Part shown: one piece after another, positions 1-7,826 of the stretch | How positions within the stretch are numbered: the first letter of the stretch is position 1 | How the letters are laid out: every line of letters starts with the position of its first letter | DNA from: JBGOUV01 sp041477815 | GTDB taxonomy: Bacteria; Acidobacteriota; Terriglobia; Bryobacterales; JACQDG01 | Assembly (NCBI GenBank): GCA_041477815.1 | Contig: JBGOUV010000079.1 | Location: forward strand, 1 to 19,787 | Length of the DNA stretch: 19,787 nucleotides | Direction of reading: 5' to 3' | Program-made: the position numbers and the translations under genes | The notes under the pieces: model-generated | What the model was told of the DNA's origin: nothing | What the model saw: only the letters and a program-made list of their open reading frames with translations | Database searches by the model: none

Positions 1-1
1 C

Positions 2-880
2 GTCCAGTGGGGCCTGGAGCGGGGCCTCGAACTGGACGACTTCGCCCCCCGGCTGAGCTTCTTCTTCGACGCTCACAACGACTTCTTCGAGGAGATCGCC
101 AAGTTCCGGGCGGCGCGGAAAATCTGGGCCCAGGTCATGCGGGACCGCTTCGGGGCCAGGAGCGAACGTTCCTGGAAGCTGCGTTTTCATGCCCAGACGG
201 CGGGATGCACCCTGACCGCCCAGCAGCCGCGGGTCAACCTGGTGCGCACCACTCTTCAGGCGCTGGCGGCGGTGCTGGGAGGCTGCCAGTCGCTCCACAC
301 CAACGCCCTCGATGAAGCCTGGGCGCTGCCGACCGAGGAAGCCGCGCTGCTGGCGCTGCGCACGCAGCAGGTGATCGCTCACGAAAGCGGCGTGGCCGGC
401 ACGCCCGATCCTCTGGGCGGGAGCTACTACCTCGAACAACTGACCTGCGACCTGGAAAAGGGCGCCTACGAATACTTCGACCGCATCGACGCCCTGGGCG
501 GCATGATTCCAGCCATCGAGCGCGGCTTCCCCATGCGCGAGATCGCCGAGGCCAGCTACCGGTATCAGCAGCAGATAGAGCGCGGGGAGAGGATCATCGT
601 GGGAGTGAACGGCTTCCAGTCCGAGGACGAGCCGATCGAGACTCTCCGGATCGACCGCCAGGTGGAACAGCAGCAGGTGGCGCGGGTGCGGAAGCTGCGG
701 GCGGAGCGGAGCAGCGAGCGGGTGGAGCGGGCGCTCGACGACCTGGCCCGGGCGGCCGAGCGCACCCACAACCTGATGCCGCACCTGCTCGAAGCGGTGC
801 GGGCCTACGCCACCTTGGGCGAAATGTGCGGAACCTTGAAGAAGGTCTTCGGCGTCTATCAGGAGGCGGTGGTCACGTGA
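2..880 (+). CDS. Methylmalonyl-CoA mutase large (catalytic) subunit, 5'-truncated by the window edge
   Basis: The C-terminal 292 residues of the substrate-binding subunit of a B12-dependent acyl-CoA mutase, an enzyme family that isomerises acyl-CoA carbon skeletons (methylmalonyl-CoA to succinyl-CoA in propionate metabolism). The reading frame is already open at base 2, so the N-terminus lies outside the window. Seen: PRLSFFFDAHNDFFEEIAKF near the start, FHAQTAGC with the conserved active-site His (codon at about 188-190), LGGCQSLHTNALDEA, PTEEAALLALRTQQVI, ESGVAGTPDPLGGSYY and GMIPAIERGFPM. The cysteine in HAQTAGC, where classic mutases have Trp, fits the archaeal/split subfamily. The protein ends without a B12 domain; that domain is the next gene, whose GTG overlaps this stop codon, so translational coupling is likely. 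Isobutyryl-, 2-hydroxyisobutyryl- and ethylmalonyl-CoA mutases are close relatives, and because the region holding several specificity residues is missing, the substrate is inferred. Confidence 0.93.
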   Translation, partial: VQWGLERGLELDDFAPRLSFFFDAHNDFFEEIAKFRAARKIWAQVMRDRFGARSERSWKLRFHAQTAGCTLTAQQPRVNLVRTTLQALAAVLGGCQSLHTNALDEAWALPTEEAALLALRTQQVIAHESGVAGTPDPLGGSYYLEQLTCDLEKGAYEYFDRIDALGGMIPAIERGFPMREIAEASYRYQQQIERGERIIVGVNGFQSEDEPIETLRIDRQVEQQQVARVRKLRAERSSERVERALDDLARAAERTHNLMPHLLEAVRAYATLGEMCGTLKKVFGVYQEAVVT

Positions 881-1263
881 GCCGCCCCCTTCGGGTTCTG
901 ATCGCCAAGCCGGGTCTGGACGGCCATGACCGCGGCGCCAAGGTCATCGCCCGGGCGCTCCGCGACGCCGGCATGGAGGTGATCTACACCGGCCTGCGCC
1001 AGACCCCCGAGATGATCGTGTCGGCGGCGTTGCAGGAGGACGTCGATTATATTGGTCTGTCCATTCTCTCCGGCGCGCATCACGCCATCGTCCCCCGGGT
1101 GATGGACTTACTGAAACAGAACCAGATGGAGGACGTCCGGGTAGTAGTGGGGGGGATCATTCCCGACGCCGATATTCCCGGGTTGCAGGAGATGGGCGTG
1201 AAGGCCATCTTCCAGCCGGGCACGCCGATGGAGGAGATCGTACGGTTTCTGAAGAACTCCTGA
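877..1263 (+). CDS. Methylmalonyl-CoA mutase small subunit, cobalamin-binding
   Basis: A 128-residue stand-alone B12-binding subunit that pairs with the preceding large subunit to make a split acyl-CoA mutase. The DGHDRG motif at residues 15-20 holds the DxHxxG signature whose His (H17) is the lower cobalt ligand. SIL (62-64) and the VVGGIIP glycines (90-96) complete the Rossmann-like cobalamin fold. I chose the GTG at 877 because it overlaps the upstream TGA (GTGA), has AGGAGG at 861-866 ten bases upstream, and gives an N-terminus typical of the family; the ATG at 826 would add 17 unrelated residues inside the upstream gene. The length matches family members. Translation coupled to the large subunit would keep the two chains equimolar. 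Confidence 0.95.
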   Translation: MSRPLRVLIAKPGLDGHDRGAKVIARALRDAGMEVIYTGLRQTPEMIVSAALQEDVDYIGLSILSGAHHAIVPRVMDLLKQNQMEDVRVVVGGIIPDADIPGLQEMGVKAIFQPGTPMEEIVRFLKNS

Positions 1264-1301
1264 AGCGCTATGGACTCGACCGGGAGGACTTTGCCCGCGC
1301 C

Positions 1302-1964
1302 GTGCAGGAGTCCGTCGACCGGTATGGAACGCCGCCCGGGGAGCTGCGGCTGGACGACCTGGCGCTGGCCACGGCCTGCGCCCGAGGAAGCGAGGCGGCT
1401 TGGGAAGAGTTCCATGGGACCTACCGGCGCTTTCTGGTGGAAGTGGCCGGGGAGTGCGACATAGCCGACCAGATCGTCGCCGAGCTGTACCAGGGCCAGA
1501 TCGCGCAGTTCCGCGGCCGGTCGTCGTTGAAGGGATGGCTGCGGGCGGTGGTGTTTCAGGCGCAGGTGGACCGGCATCGGCGCGAGTCGCGGCTGACCCA
1601 GCTCGACGCCCTGCCGGTCGAGCCGTCCCGGGAAGAGCATCCCGAGAACTTCGAGCGCCGTGACAATGCGGAGGCCCTGGCCCGCGCCCTCGGCGCAGAA
1701 GTTGGTCGGTTGCCGCCGGACCAGCGGCTGCTGCTGTCCTGGTACTATGTCGATCAGTTGCGGCTGGCCCAGATCGCGCGGCTGCGGGGGGTGCATGAAT
1801 CGACCGTCAGCCGCGAGTTGGACGGCATTCGTAAGACCCTGCGTAAGCAGGTGGAGAAGCGCCTGCGGGCGGCTGGTTTCAGTCCGGCCCGTATGGAAGA
1901 ATGCTTTCGTCACTCGACCGACGCCCCGGTTAGCATAGAAGATATGGCAAGAAACACCGGCTGA
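1302..1964 (+). CDS. ECF-type RNA polymerase sigma factor
   Basis: A 220-residue alternative sigma factor of the extracytoplasmic-function class. Region 2 lies at about 23-95 (ARGSEAAWEEFHGTYRRFL through FRGRSSLKGWLRAVVFQAQVDRHR, the recognition part that contacts the -10 element). Region 4 is at about 135-185, with a helix-turn-helix around LRLAQIARLRGVHESTVSREL. A linker of about 25 residues separates them. The start is uncertain: the GTG at 1302 follows a GGGAGG at 1282-1287 at long spacing, and the frame stays open upstream into the mutase subunit gene, so an earlier non-ATG start is possible. Only 38 bases separate it from the mutase gene, and 17 bases from the zinc-finger anti-sigma gene downstream. 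The sigma/anti-sigma pairing is typical; whether it controls the mutase is unknown. Confidence 0.88.
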   Translation: MQESVDRYGTPPGELRLDDLALATACARGSEAAWEEFHGTYRRFLVEVAGECDIADQIVAELYQGQIAQFRGRSSLKGWLRAVVFQAQVDRHRRESRLTQLDALPVEPSREEHPENFERRDNAEALARALGAEVGRLPPDQRLLLSWYYVDQLRLAQIARLRGVHESTVSRELDGIRKTLRKQVEKRLRAAGFSPARMEECFRHSTDAPVSIEDMARNTG

Positions 1965-1981
1965 AGCGTACTAGAGAACAG

Positions 1982-2896
1982 ATGGCCGCTAACGACATGG
2001 ACGGCGCACTCCGGCGGGTCCTCCAGCCCGGCGGCGGAGCTGCGCCCGGGTGCGATCCGGAGTTGAACGCCGCTTACGCCGAACGGCGGCTGCGGGGACC
2101 GGAACAGCAGAAGGTGGAGGCGCACCTGGCGGCGTGCGCAGATTGCCGCAAGCTGGTGACCGAGTGGAGGGCGGAAGAGACGCCCGAGGCCGCGCCCGTG
2201 CCGAGGCCCGCGTGGTGGCGTTGGCGGTGGGCGGCGCCGGCTCTGGCGGGCGTGGCGGTGGTGGGGTCGGTGATCGTTTACCAGCGGCCGCACCGGGAGC
2301 AAGAGAAGAAGGCCGCGTTTCAGCAGGTGGCGGCGTTGCCGGCCGAGCCTCCGGCGGCGAACCAGCCGGTGACCACGACGAAGCCGCCGCAACTGCGTCC
2401 GGAGGTCCGGGCCAAGCGTGTCATCGCGCCGTCGCGGGAGGAGGTGGAGCGGTTTGCCGCCGCGCCGGTTCCCGCTGCGCCGCCCGCCGCTCAGGCTCCG
2501 GCAGTCGGGGCCTCGCAGCCGGCTCAGGAGGCCCAGTTGGCCAAGCTCAAGGAAGAGGCTGGTGCGGCGGACCGCCGCGAGGGCGACCAGCAGCAAGTCG
2601 CCACGGGCCTGGTCGCCCAGAAGAGGTCGGACGCCGCCCGTCAGAACGTCCAGAACCTCCGTGACGCCTCGCTCCTGCCGGACGGCACGGCCATCCGCAG
2701 CTACGTACGGCGGGACTTGCGCCTGTGGGCCGTCTCCGAGGCCGGCCGCCTGTTCCGTTCTGTCGATAGCGGCGCTTCCTGGCAGCCTCTCGAGACACCG
2801 GCCACCTTGCCCCTGGTGCGCGTCGAGTGGGACACTCAGGGCAACGTGCTGGTGGTGGCGGATAAGGAAGGCCGAAGTTTCCGGATACAACCTTAG
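1982..2896 (+). CDS. Zinc-finger anti-sigma factor with a C-terminal Asp-box segment
   Basis: A 304-residue single-pass membrane protein. Residues 24-63 form a putative anti-sigma zinc finger with the HxxxCxxC motif (H48, C52, C55), preceded by PELNAAYAERRL as in ZAS-family proteins that hold an ECF sigma factor inactive. A transmembrane helix lies at about 83-101 after a Trp/Arg-rich boundary. A long Ala/Pro/Gln-rich, partly helical extracytoplasmic linker follows (about 102-228). The last 75 residues contain SVDSGASW at 260-267, an Asp-box (SxDxGxxW) as seen in BNR/Ycf48-like propeller repeats, but only one clear copy. It directly follows its likely partner sigma gene. The zinc-finger role is well supported; the C-terminal part as a sensory element is inference. 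Confidence 0.88.
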   Translation: MAANDMDGALRRVLQPGGGAAPGCDPELNAAYAERRLRGPEQQKVEAHLAACADCRKLVTEWRAEETPEAAPVPRPAWWRWRWAAPALAGVAVVGSVIVYQRPHREQEKKAAFQQVAALPAEPPAANQPVTTTKPPQLRPEVRAKRVIAPSREEVERFAAAPVPAAPPAAQAPAVGASQPAQEAQLAKLKEEAGAADRREGDQQQVATGLVAQKRSDAARQNVQNLRDASLLPDGTAIRSYVRRDLRLWAVSEAGRLFRSVDSGASWQPLETPATLPLVRVEWDTQGNVLVVADKEGRSFRIQP

Positions 2897-2997
2897 CCGC
2901 CCGCGGCAGAAATGAGACCTGGCAAACCCGCAGAATCAACAAGTTGCCGTGGTGCAAATTTGCACCACGAGACTCCAGGGCACGTTTGCCACAGGTG
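2897..2997. repeat. Convergent spacer with nested inverted repeats and a 22-bp perfect palindrome
   Basis: This spacer lies between two convergent genes. Bases 2948-2969 are a perfect 22-bp palindrome centred on GCAAATTTGC. It is flanked by a wider inverted repeat, TGGCAAAC at 2920-2927 and GTTTGCCA at 2984-2991. As RNA the central part could form a 9-bp stem with an AATT loop, so it might end transcription from both sides, although no U tract follows. The same core recurs at 7607-7622 and 9525-9544 with different arms. The 13-mer CCGCAGAATCAAC at 2928-2940 also recurs at 7632-7644. Confidence 0.75.
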
Positions 2998-3897
2998 TTA
3001 GGCTTTCCACCCGAACAGTCTGATAGCGTTCAGCCCTCGGATCTTGGCCCGGTCCGATTCGCCGGCGTAATCGAACATCTGGTCGAACAGCGCCACCGCC
3101 TGGCGAAACTCGTCCCTGGTATGGCCGAGGCCGCCCCACAGCACGCGGTCTGCCCCGAAAGCGTCGTAGGCGCGGCGAACGATGGGTTTGGCGTCGGCGA
3201 ACGGGTAGTCCTGCTTGGAAGAGTAACGAACGCCGGAATACTTCATATAAACGCGCGGGTACCGGGCCAGCTTCAGCACCTCGTCGTACTCGGCGGGAGT
3301 CCCCTGTCCGGCGCGGGCCAGGTGATCCAGGATGACCGGCACGTTGGGAAACTGCGCCGCTAGCGCCCCGATCTGCGGGGCGAAGAACGGGATGAAGTGC
3401 ATCTGGATGGCGATCCCCCGGTCGGCCGCCGCCCGCCAGGTGGTCTTCATGGCCGGATCGCCGAGATCCCGATTGCGAATCGCGCCGGACGACGTGATTT
3501 GCTTGTCCATCGAGTGAACGCGCAGGGCCACGATACGTCCGGGGTGCTGGCGGACCAGCGCCGCCAGGCGCGCCGGAGTCTTCGGATCGACGGGATCGAA
3601 CAAACACGTGCCCTTGAAGAACCCCGGCGAAGGCTCGTGGGCCAGGCAGTATTCCAGGTAGCGGTGGTCGTCCTGGTAAGGCTCCGGATGGACGATAACG
3701 GTATGGGCAATGCCGGCTTCGGCGACAAACCGGACGTAAGACTCCAGCGGCGCCGCGGGCGGCTTGTAGGTGGCTTGGGGGTGATAGGGAAAGCGCTTCT
3801 GGTCGTCGGCAAACAGGTGGATGTGCGTGTCCACCAGGACGCTCGCCGGCGGGGCCAGCGAGGCCGCCGCCGCAGCCAGCAATTCACGTCGTGTCAT
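2998..3897 (-). CDS. Amidohydrolase-2 family (TIM-barrel) protein, exported
   Basis: A 299-residue member of the amidohydrolase_2 superfamily, which includes lactonases and decarboxylases acting on cyclic or carboxylated substrates; the substrate is not known here. The N-terminus (MTRRELLAAAAASLAPPAS) has a twin Arg followed by an Ala-rich stretch, suggesting a short Tat-like export signal. DTHIH at residues 23-27 is the first-strand metal motif. IQMHF (164-168) and ILDHLAR (189-195) follow in the expected order. At the last barrel strand, where relatives usually have WG(S/T)D, this protein reads RVLWGGLGHTRDEF (251-264), so the conserved Asp is absent. That may mean a different metal site or a diverged subfamily. 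It lies 9 bases downstream of the methyltransferase gene on the same strand, so co-transcription is possible. The stop is next to the palindrome-bearing convergent spacer. Confidence 0.85.
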   Translation of the reverse strand: MTRRELLAAAAASLAPPASVLVDTHIHLFADDQKRFPYHPQATYKPPAAPLESYVRFVAEAGIAHTVIVHPEPYQDDHRYLEYCLAHEPSPGFFKGTCLFDPVDPKTPARLAALVRQHPGRIVALRVHSMDKQITSSGAIRNRDLGDPAMKTTWRAAADRGIAIQMHFIPFFAPQIGALAAQFPNVPVILDHLARAGQGTPAEYDEVLKLARYPRVYMKYSGVRYSSKQDYPFADAKPIVRRAYDAFGADRVLWGGLGHTRDEFRQAVALFDQMFDYAGESDRAKIRGLNAIRLFGWKA

Positions 3898-3906
3898 GAG
3901 CCTATC

Positions 3907-5334
3907 CTACCGCGTTACCAGCCGGATCAGGCTGACGTTGACCCCATAGGGACGGTCGTCGGCGGGAATGTGGACCACCGGCTCGGCCTGGATCGTCACC
4001 AGGTACTCGGGGGCGGCAGGGAGGGGCGCTTCGAGCAGAAACGTTCCGGGCTGGCGCAGGACCAGTGCTCCCACCGGGACGCCGTTGGCCAGCAAAGACA
4101 CCCTGAGAGTGGAGTGCTCGCGGAAGGAAACCTCGGCGGCGTAGCCCCGCACCCGGAGCCTCCAGGAGCTTGGCCCCAGCGGCCGCAATACCGCGGAGGC
4201 CTCGCGGCCCATCCACCGGTAGCGGCTGCCGTAGACGCCGTCCAGGCCGTACCAGCCCGCGCGCAGCTTGGACTCGTGGCCGGCCAGGCTGAAGTCGATG
4301 TTGTCGTCGCGGTCGCCGGGGTAGAGCTGGGCGCGCTCGCGCGACGGAAGCAGGTTGTAGACGCCGCCCTCCTCCGGGGCCGTGTAGGTACAGGCAGTGC
4401 AGTGCAGGTGGTTCCGGACGGTGCGGTGCAGCGAACTGGCGCAGTCGGGGCACTGCAGGACGCGCTCGAAGCGGTTCGGATCGAAGTCGCCGTCAGAGGC
4501 CACGCCGCCTTTGCGGCACAGGCCGGTGATAGAGCCGCCCAGCAGCTCCGACGCCAGCCACTGGGACCGCCGGCGCTCGGCCCAGCAGGCCAAGCGCTTC
4601 ACCCACCGCTCGCCGGGTCCGCGCTCGGGCACGTCGACCAGGAAGCATGTCTCCGGGAAGTAGCGCGAGGCCAGGCGGCGCCAGGCGCGGCCGTCGAGAC
4701 CGTGGTTCTGCTCGATGCCGAAGGTCTCCTCCTGGCGCGATCCGATCACGTCCTGGGCGATGTATCCCAGCAGTCCCCACCGGAACAACCGCCGCTCCCA
4801 GGGGCGCATCTGGTGCTCGTAGGGGCTGCGGTAGAGCCGCAGGGACAGTATCCGCTGGAGCGGTTCTTCGGCAAACACGAAGACGCCGCCCGGCGCCAGC
4901 ACCCGCTCCACCTCGGCGAACACCCGCTCGACGCCCATGAACTGGCTGAGCATCTGGTAGGCCAGGACCAGCCGCAGGGAATGGTCGCGGAACGGCAGGC
5001 GCGCGGCGTCCCCGCCCAGACGCACGGGGGCCCGCGTCAAGCCCCACTGGTCCATCAGCGCGATGCCGTGGCGCAGAGCGTCGGCCGAGATGTCCAGGGC
5101 GAAGCCATCGGCGCCGAAGCGGTCGGCGACCATGTAGCTGGTATGCCCGGCGTTGGCCCCGATTTCGAGGAAGGGCGTGAACCGCCCGATGAACTCGGCA
5201 TGCCCCGCCAGCACCGCCCCGCGCCGCTCGTTCTCTTCGGCGTAAACGCGAATCGCGGTCTCGGGCTCGCCGAGCGAGGCGAAGTTGTGGAACTCGACCT
5301 CGGCCTGCTTGGTGCGGAGGGACTGGGCTTCCAC
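3907..5334 (-). CDS. Class I SAM-dependent methyltransferase with internal zinc ribbon and C-terminal beta domain
   Basis: A 475-residue three-part protein. Residues about 50-160 form a Methyltransf_11-like SAM domain, with motif I FLEIGANAGH (55-64), an acidic DIS at 81-83, GDAARLPF (108-115) and VERVLAPGGVFVFAEEP (142-158). Two CxxC pairs, CPDC (295-298) and CTAC (312-315), make a small zinc ribbon resembling Trm112-like segments. The last 110 residues, rich in beta-strand patterns (SSWRLRVRGYAAEV, TLRVSLLANGVPVG, YLVTIQAEPVVHIP), look like a carbohydrate-associated or accessory beta-sandwich. The substrate is unknown; a lipid, quinone-like or glycan substrate would all fit. The start is a GTG with no Shine-Dalgarno sequence, and a TACAAT box lies 6 bases upstream (5346-5341 on the minus strand), so the mRNA may be leaderless. 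It precedes the amidohydrolase gene. Confidence 0.85.
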   Translation of the reverse strand: MEAQSLRTKQAEVEFHNFASLGEPETAIRVYAEENERRGAVLAGHAEFIGRFTPFLEIGANAGHTSYMVADRFGADGFALDISADALRHGIALMDQWGLTRAPVRLGGDAARLPFRDHSLRLVLAYQMLSQFMGVERVFAEVERVLAPGGVFVFAEEPLQRILSLRLYRSPYEHQMRPWERRLFRWGLLGYIAQDVIGSRQEETFGIEQNHGLDGRAWRRLASRYFPETCFLVDVPERGPGERWVKRLACWAERRRSQWLASELLGGSITGLCRKGGVASDGDFDPNRFERVLQCPDCASSLHRTVRNHLHCTACTYTAPEEGGVYNLLPSRERAQLYPGDRDDNIDFSLAGHESKLRAGWYGLDGVYGSRYRWMGREASAVLRPLGPSSWRLRVRGYAAEVSFREHSTLRVSLLANGVPVGALVLRQPGTFLLEAPLPAAPEYLVTIQAEPVVHIPADDRPYGVNVSLIRLVTR

Positions 5335-5340
5335 AAGATC

Positions 5341-5346
5341 ATTGTA
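5341..5346 (-). promoter_or_regulatory. Possible -10 box of a leaderless methyltransferase transcript
   Basis: The minus strand reads TACAAT here, six bases before the GTG start codon of the methyltransferase. A transcription start 6-7 bases after this box would fall on the start codon itself. No purine-rich ribosome-binding site is present in the gap. No convincing -35 hexamer was seen, so the call is tentative. Confidence 0.35.
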
Positions 5347-5445
5347 TCTATCCAGCGGACGGCACTACCCCCAGACGGAAGGCTTACATTACCAGGTGTG
5401 AACGAGAGCAAACGACGGCGGCTCGACCAACCGCTCCGTTGAAAA

Positions 5446-6156
5446 TCACCTGACGGAGGCGGGGCTGAAGCCCCGCGCGGGCTGCAGCCCGCCCCACGGG
5501 GAGTCGGCGACACGTGGGCCGCGGAACGTGTGCCGCCGGATGGCTTTCACCTCTTCCGCCTCCAGCCGCAGGACACCCTCCACCAGGTCCTCCGGGGTGA
5601 CCATGCGCTTGCTGATTCCATTGGACCGGTGCTGCGTCGTCGCCGCCAGAATGTGGTACACCTCATGGGCCAGCACTCTTCCCAGCGCCTGCCCCAGCAG
5701 ACTCTGCATCTGGACGAAGGCTTCGTTATTCACCGCCGGCTGGATCATGCTTCGCACCTCATCACAATCCACCGCGCAATACGAGAGCAGCTTCCCATCC
5801 GAAATCTCGGTCCGGCCCAGCACCCGCGGGGAGACCGAATCCACCGGCCTTTGGGACGGCGAGATGGTGCACCTTCCCCGCAGACGCACGTTCACCAGCA
5901 GGTTGGCGATCTGTTCACGCCGATCCTGGGGCCCGAGGCGCCACTCGAACCGGAGATCGAACGGGCGGAGGACGTACTCCAGCTCGCGTTGCATACTGTT
6001 CAAAGCCAGTGGGGAGAAATCCTGCTCAAACGTGAGGACCAAGGCAAAGACAGTTTCCCGCTCTTGCTGGGCTTTGCCGGCCAGGACGGTGGCAGCCAGC
6101 AGACTCAGCCCGACTGCCACCGCCCGTCCGCGCGAGGTTGGCCGACGATCCACCAT
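5446..6156 (-). CDS. Exported HExxH putative metalloprotein, unknown function
   Basis: A 236-residue protein with a basic start and hydrophobic segment (residues 11-27, VAVGLSLLAATVLAG) that reads as a signal peptide or anchor. Its key feature is LGRVLAHEVYHILAATTQH (158-176): H164, E165 and H168 form a zincin HExxH site, and H176 could be a third ligand, followed by GISKR in a Met-turn-like position. Spacing from the second to the third His is 8, unlike the 6 of metzincins, so it is not a standard member. C104 aside, cysteines cluster at CAVDC (127-131). The ATG lies 6 bases after the citrate synthase stop, so both are probably on one mRNA. The last 16 or so residues are encoded by a REP-like repeat, suggesting that the original C-terminus was altered. 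A peptidase role is inferred from the motif only. Confidence 0.75.
   Translation of the reverse strand: MVDRRPTSRGRAVAVGLSLLAATVLAGKAQQERETVFALVLTFEQDFSPLALNSMQRELEYVLRPFDLRFEWRLGPQDRREQIANLLVNVRLRGRCTISPSQRPVDSVSPRVLGRTEISDGKLLSYCAVDCDEVRSMIQPAVNNEAFVQMQSLLGQALGRVLAHEVYHILAATTQHRSNGISKRMVTPEDLVEGVLRLEAEEVKAIRRHTFRGPRVADSPWGGLQPARGFSPASVR
5459..5492. repeat. REP-like double palindrome (GGGGCTGAAGCCCC type)
   Basis: Two adjacent inverted repeats. Bases 5459-5476 pair as GCGGGGCT/AGCCCCGC around a 2-base centre. Bases 5477-5492 are a perfect 16-bp palindrome, GCGGGCTGCAGCCCGC. The arrangement resembles the abundant intergenic repeats that I associate with acidobacterial genomes (recognised from memory, not searched). 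It lies inside the last codons of the HExxH protein gene on the opposite strand, so it contributes the protein tail. Confidence 0.8.
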
Positions 6157-6162
6157 CCCCGC

Positions 6163-7470
<1,308 letters not shown>

Positions 7471-7606
7471 TTTAGAGCCGGCCTCCTAATGGACAACTGA
7501 CATGCATGGGGGATACCAAACCCGGAGGGGACGCCGGTCAAGCCCGGGAAAACCCCGGGAACCGCAGTGGAATACCTAGACTAGCAGCGCGTGGTAAGAG
7601 GAGACT

Positions 7607-7622
7607 ACCGCAAATTTGCGGT
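7607..7622. repeat. 16-bp perfect palindrome with GCAAATTTGC core
   Basis: ACCGCAAATTTGCGGT is perfectly self-complementary. It shares its 10-base core with palindromes at 2948-2969 and 9525-9544. Ten bases downstream lies CCGCAGAATCAAC (7632-7644), the 13-mer also found next to the 2948 palindrome. Confidence 0.8.
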
Positions 7623-7700
7623 CGATAGGTTCCGCAGAATCAACGATTTGTGTCTCCCATCCCTCGGGAGAGCGGGGTTTGGCGACGGGCTGCCAGGGAC

Positions 7701-7721
7701 GCCGGTCCGGTCGGGACCGGC
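7701..7721. repeat. GC-rich hairpin, 8-bp arms
   Basis: GCCGGTCC and GGACCGGC form perfect arms around a 5-base centre. Imperfect extension with GCTG..CCAG outside the stem (7690-7734) suggests a larger cruciform or REP-like element. It has no T tract and its role is unknown. Confidence 0.55.
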
Positions 7722-7782
7722 CTGGCGCCAGCTCTTAGCGTGCTCGACGCGGAGAATGGGTCGAGACGAGCCTCGACGTATG

Positions 7783-7798
7783 GCAGGCTCCAGCCTGC
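7783..7798. repeat. REP-like hairpin GCAGGCT-CC-AGCCTGC
   Basis: A 7-bp perfect inverted repeat with a 2-base centre, located 29 bases beyond the 3' end of the RsbRD-like gene. In style it resembles the REP-like element at 5459-5492. It could fold in the 3' end of that transcript. Confidence 0.6.
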
Positions 7799-7826
7799 GG
7801 CAAGCGGCCAGCGGAACGAACTCTCC

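Larger units (their letters stand above)
7471..7826. other. gltA upstream spacer with several inverted repeats
   Basis: This 356-base spacer lies upstream of gltA and downstream of the RsbRD-like gene (both minus strand). No credible gene is seen. On the minus strand TTGACC (complement of 7536-7541) followed 18-19 bases later by GGTATC/GTATCC is a weak promoter candidate for gltA. Inverted repeats include CCCGGG/CCCGGG around AAAAC (7543-7559), the GCAAATTTGC palindrome (7607-7622), GCCGGTCC/GGACCGGC (7701-7721) and GCAGGCT/AGCCTGC (7783-7798). The last two have the look of REP-like elements. Confidence 0.6.

Noticed and set aside
1270..1464. ATG frame with a nearby GGAGG in the sigma factor region
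   Set aside because: It overlaps the sigma factor in another frame, is short, and its composition is that of a frame-shifted copy of the real gene.
2448..2530. Ala/Pro-rich repetitive coding stretch in the anti-sigma factor
   Set aside because: It is a low-complexity linker typical of envelope proteins in GC-rich genomes, not a separate repeat element.
3397..5442. 681-codon plus-strand open frame across the amidohydrolase and methyltransferase genes
   Set aside because: It is antisense to two genes with clear family motifs and shows no motif itself.
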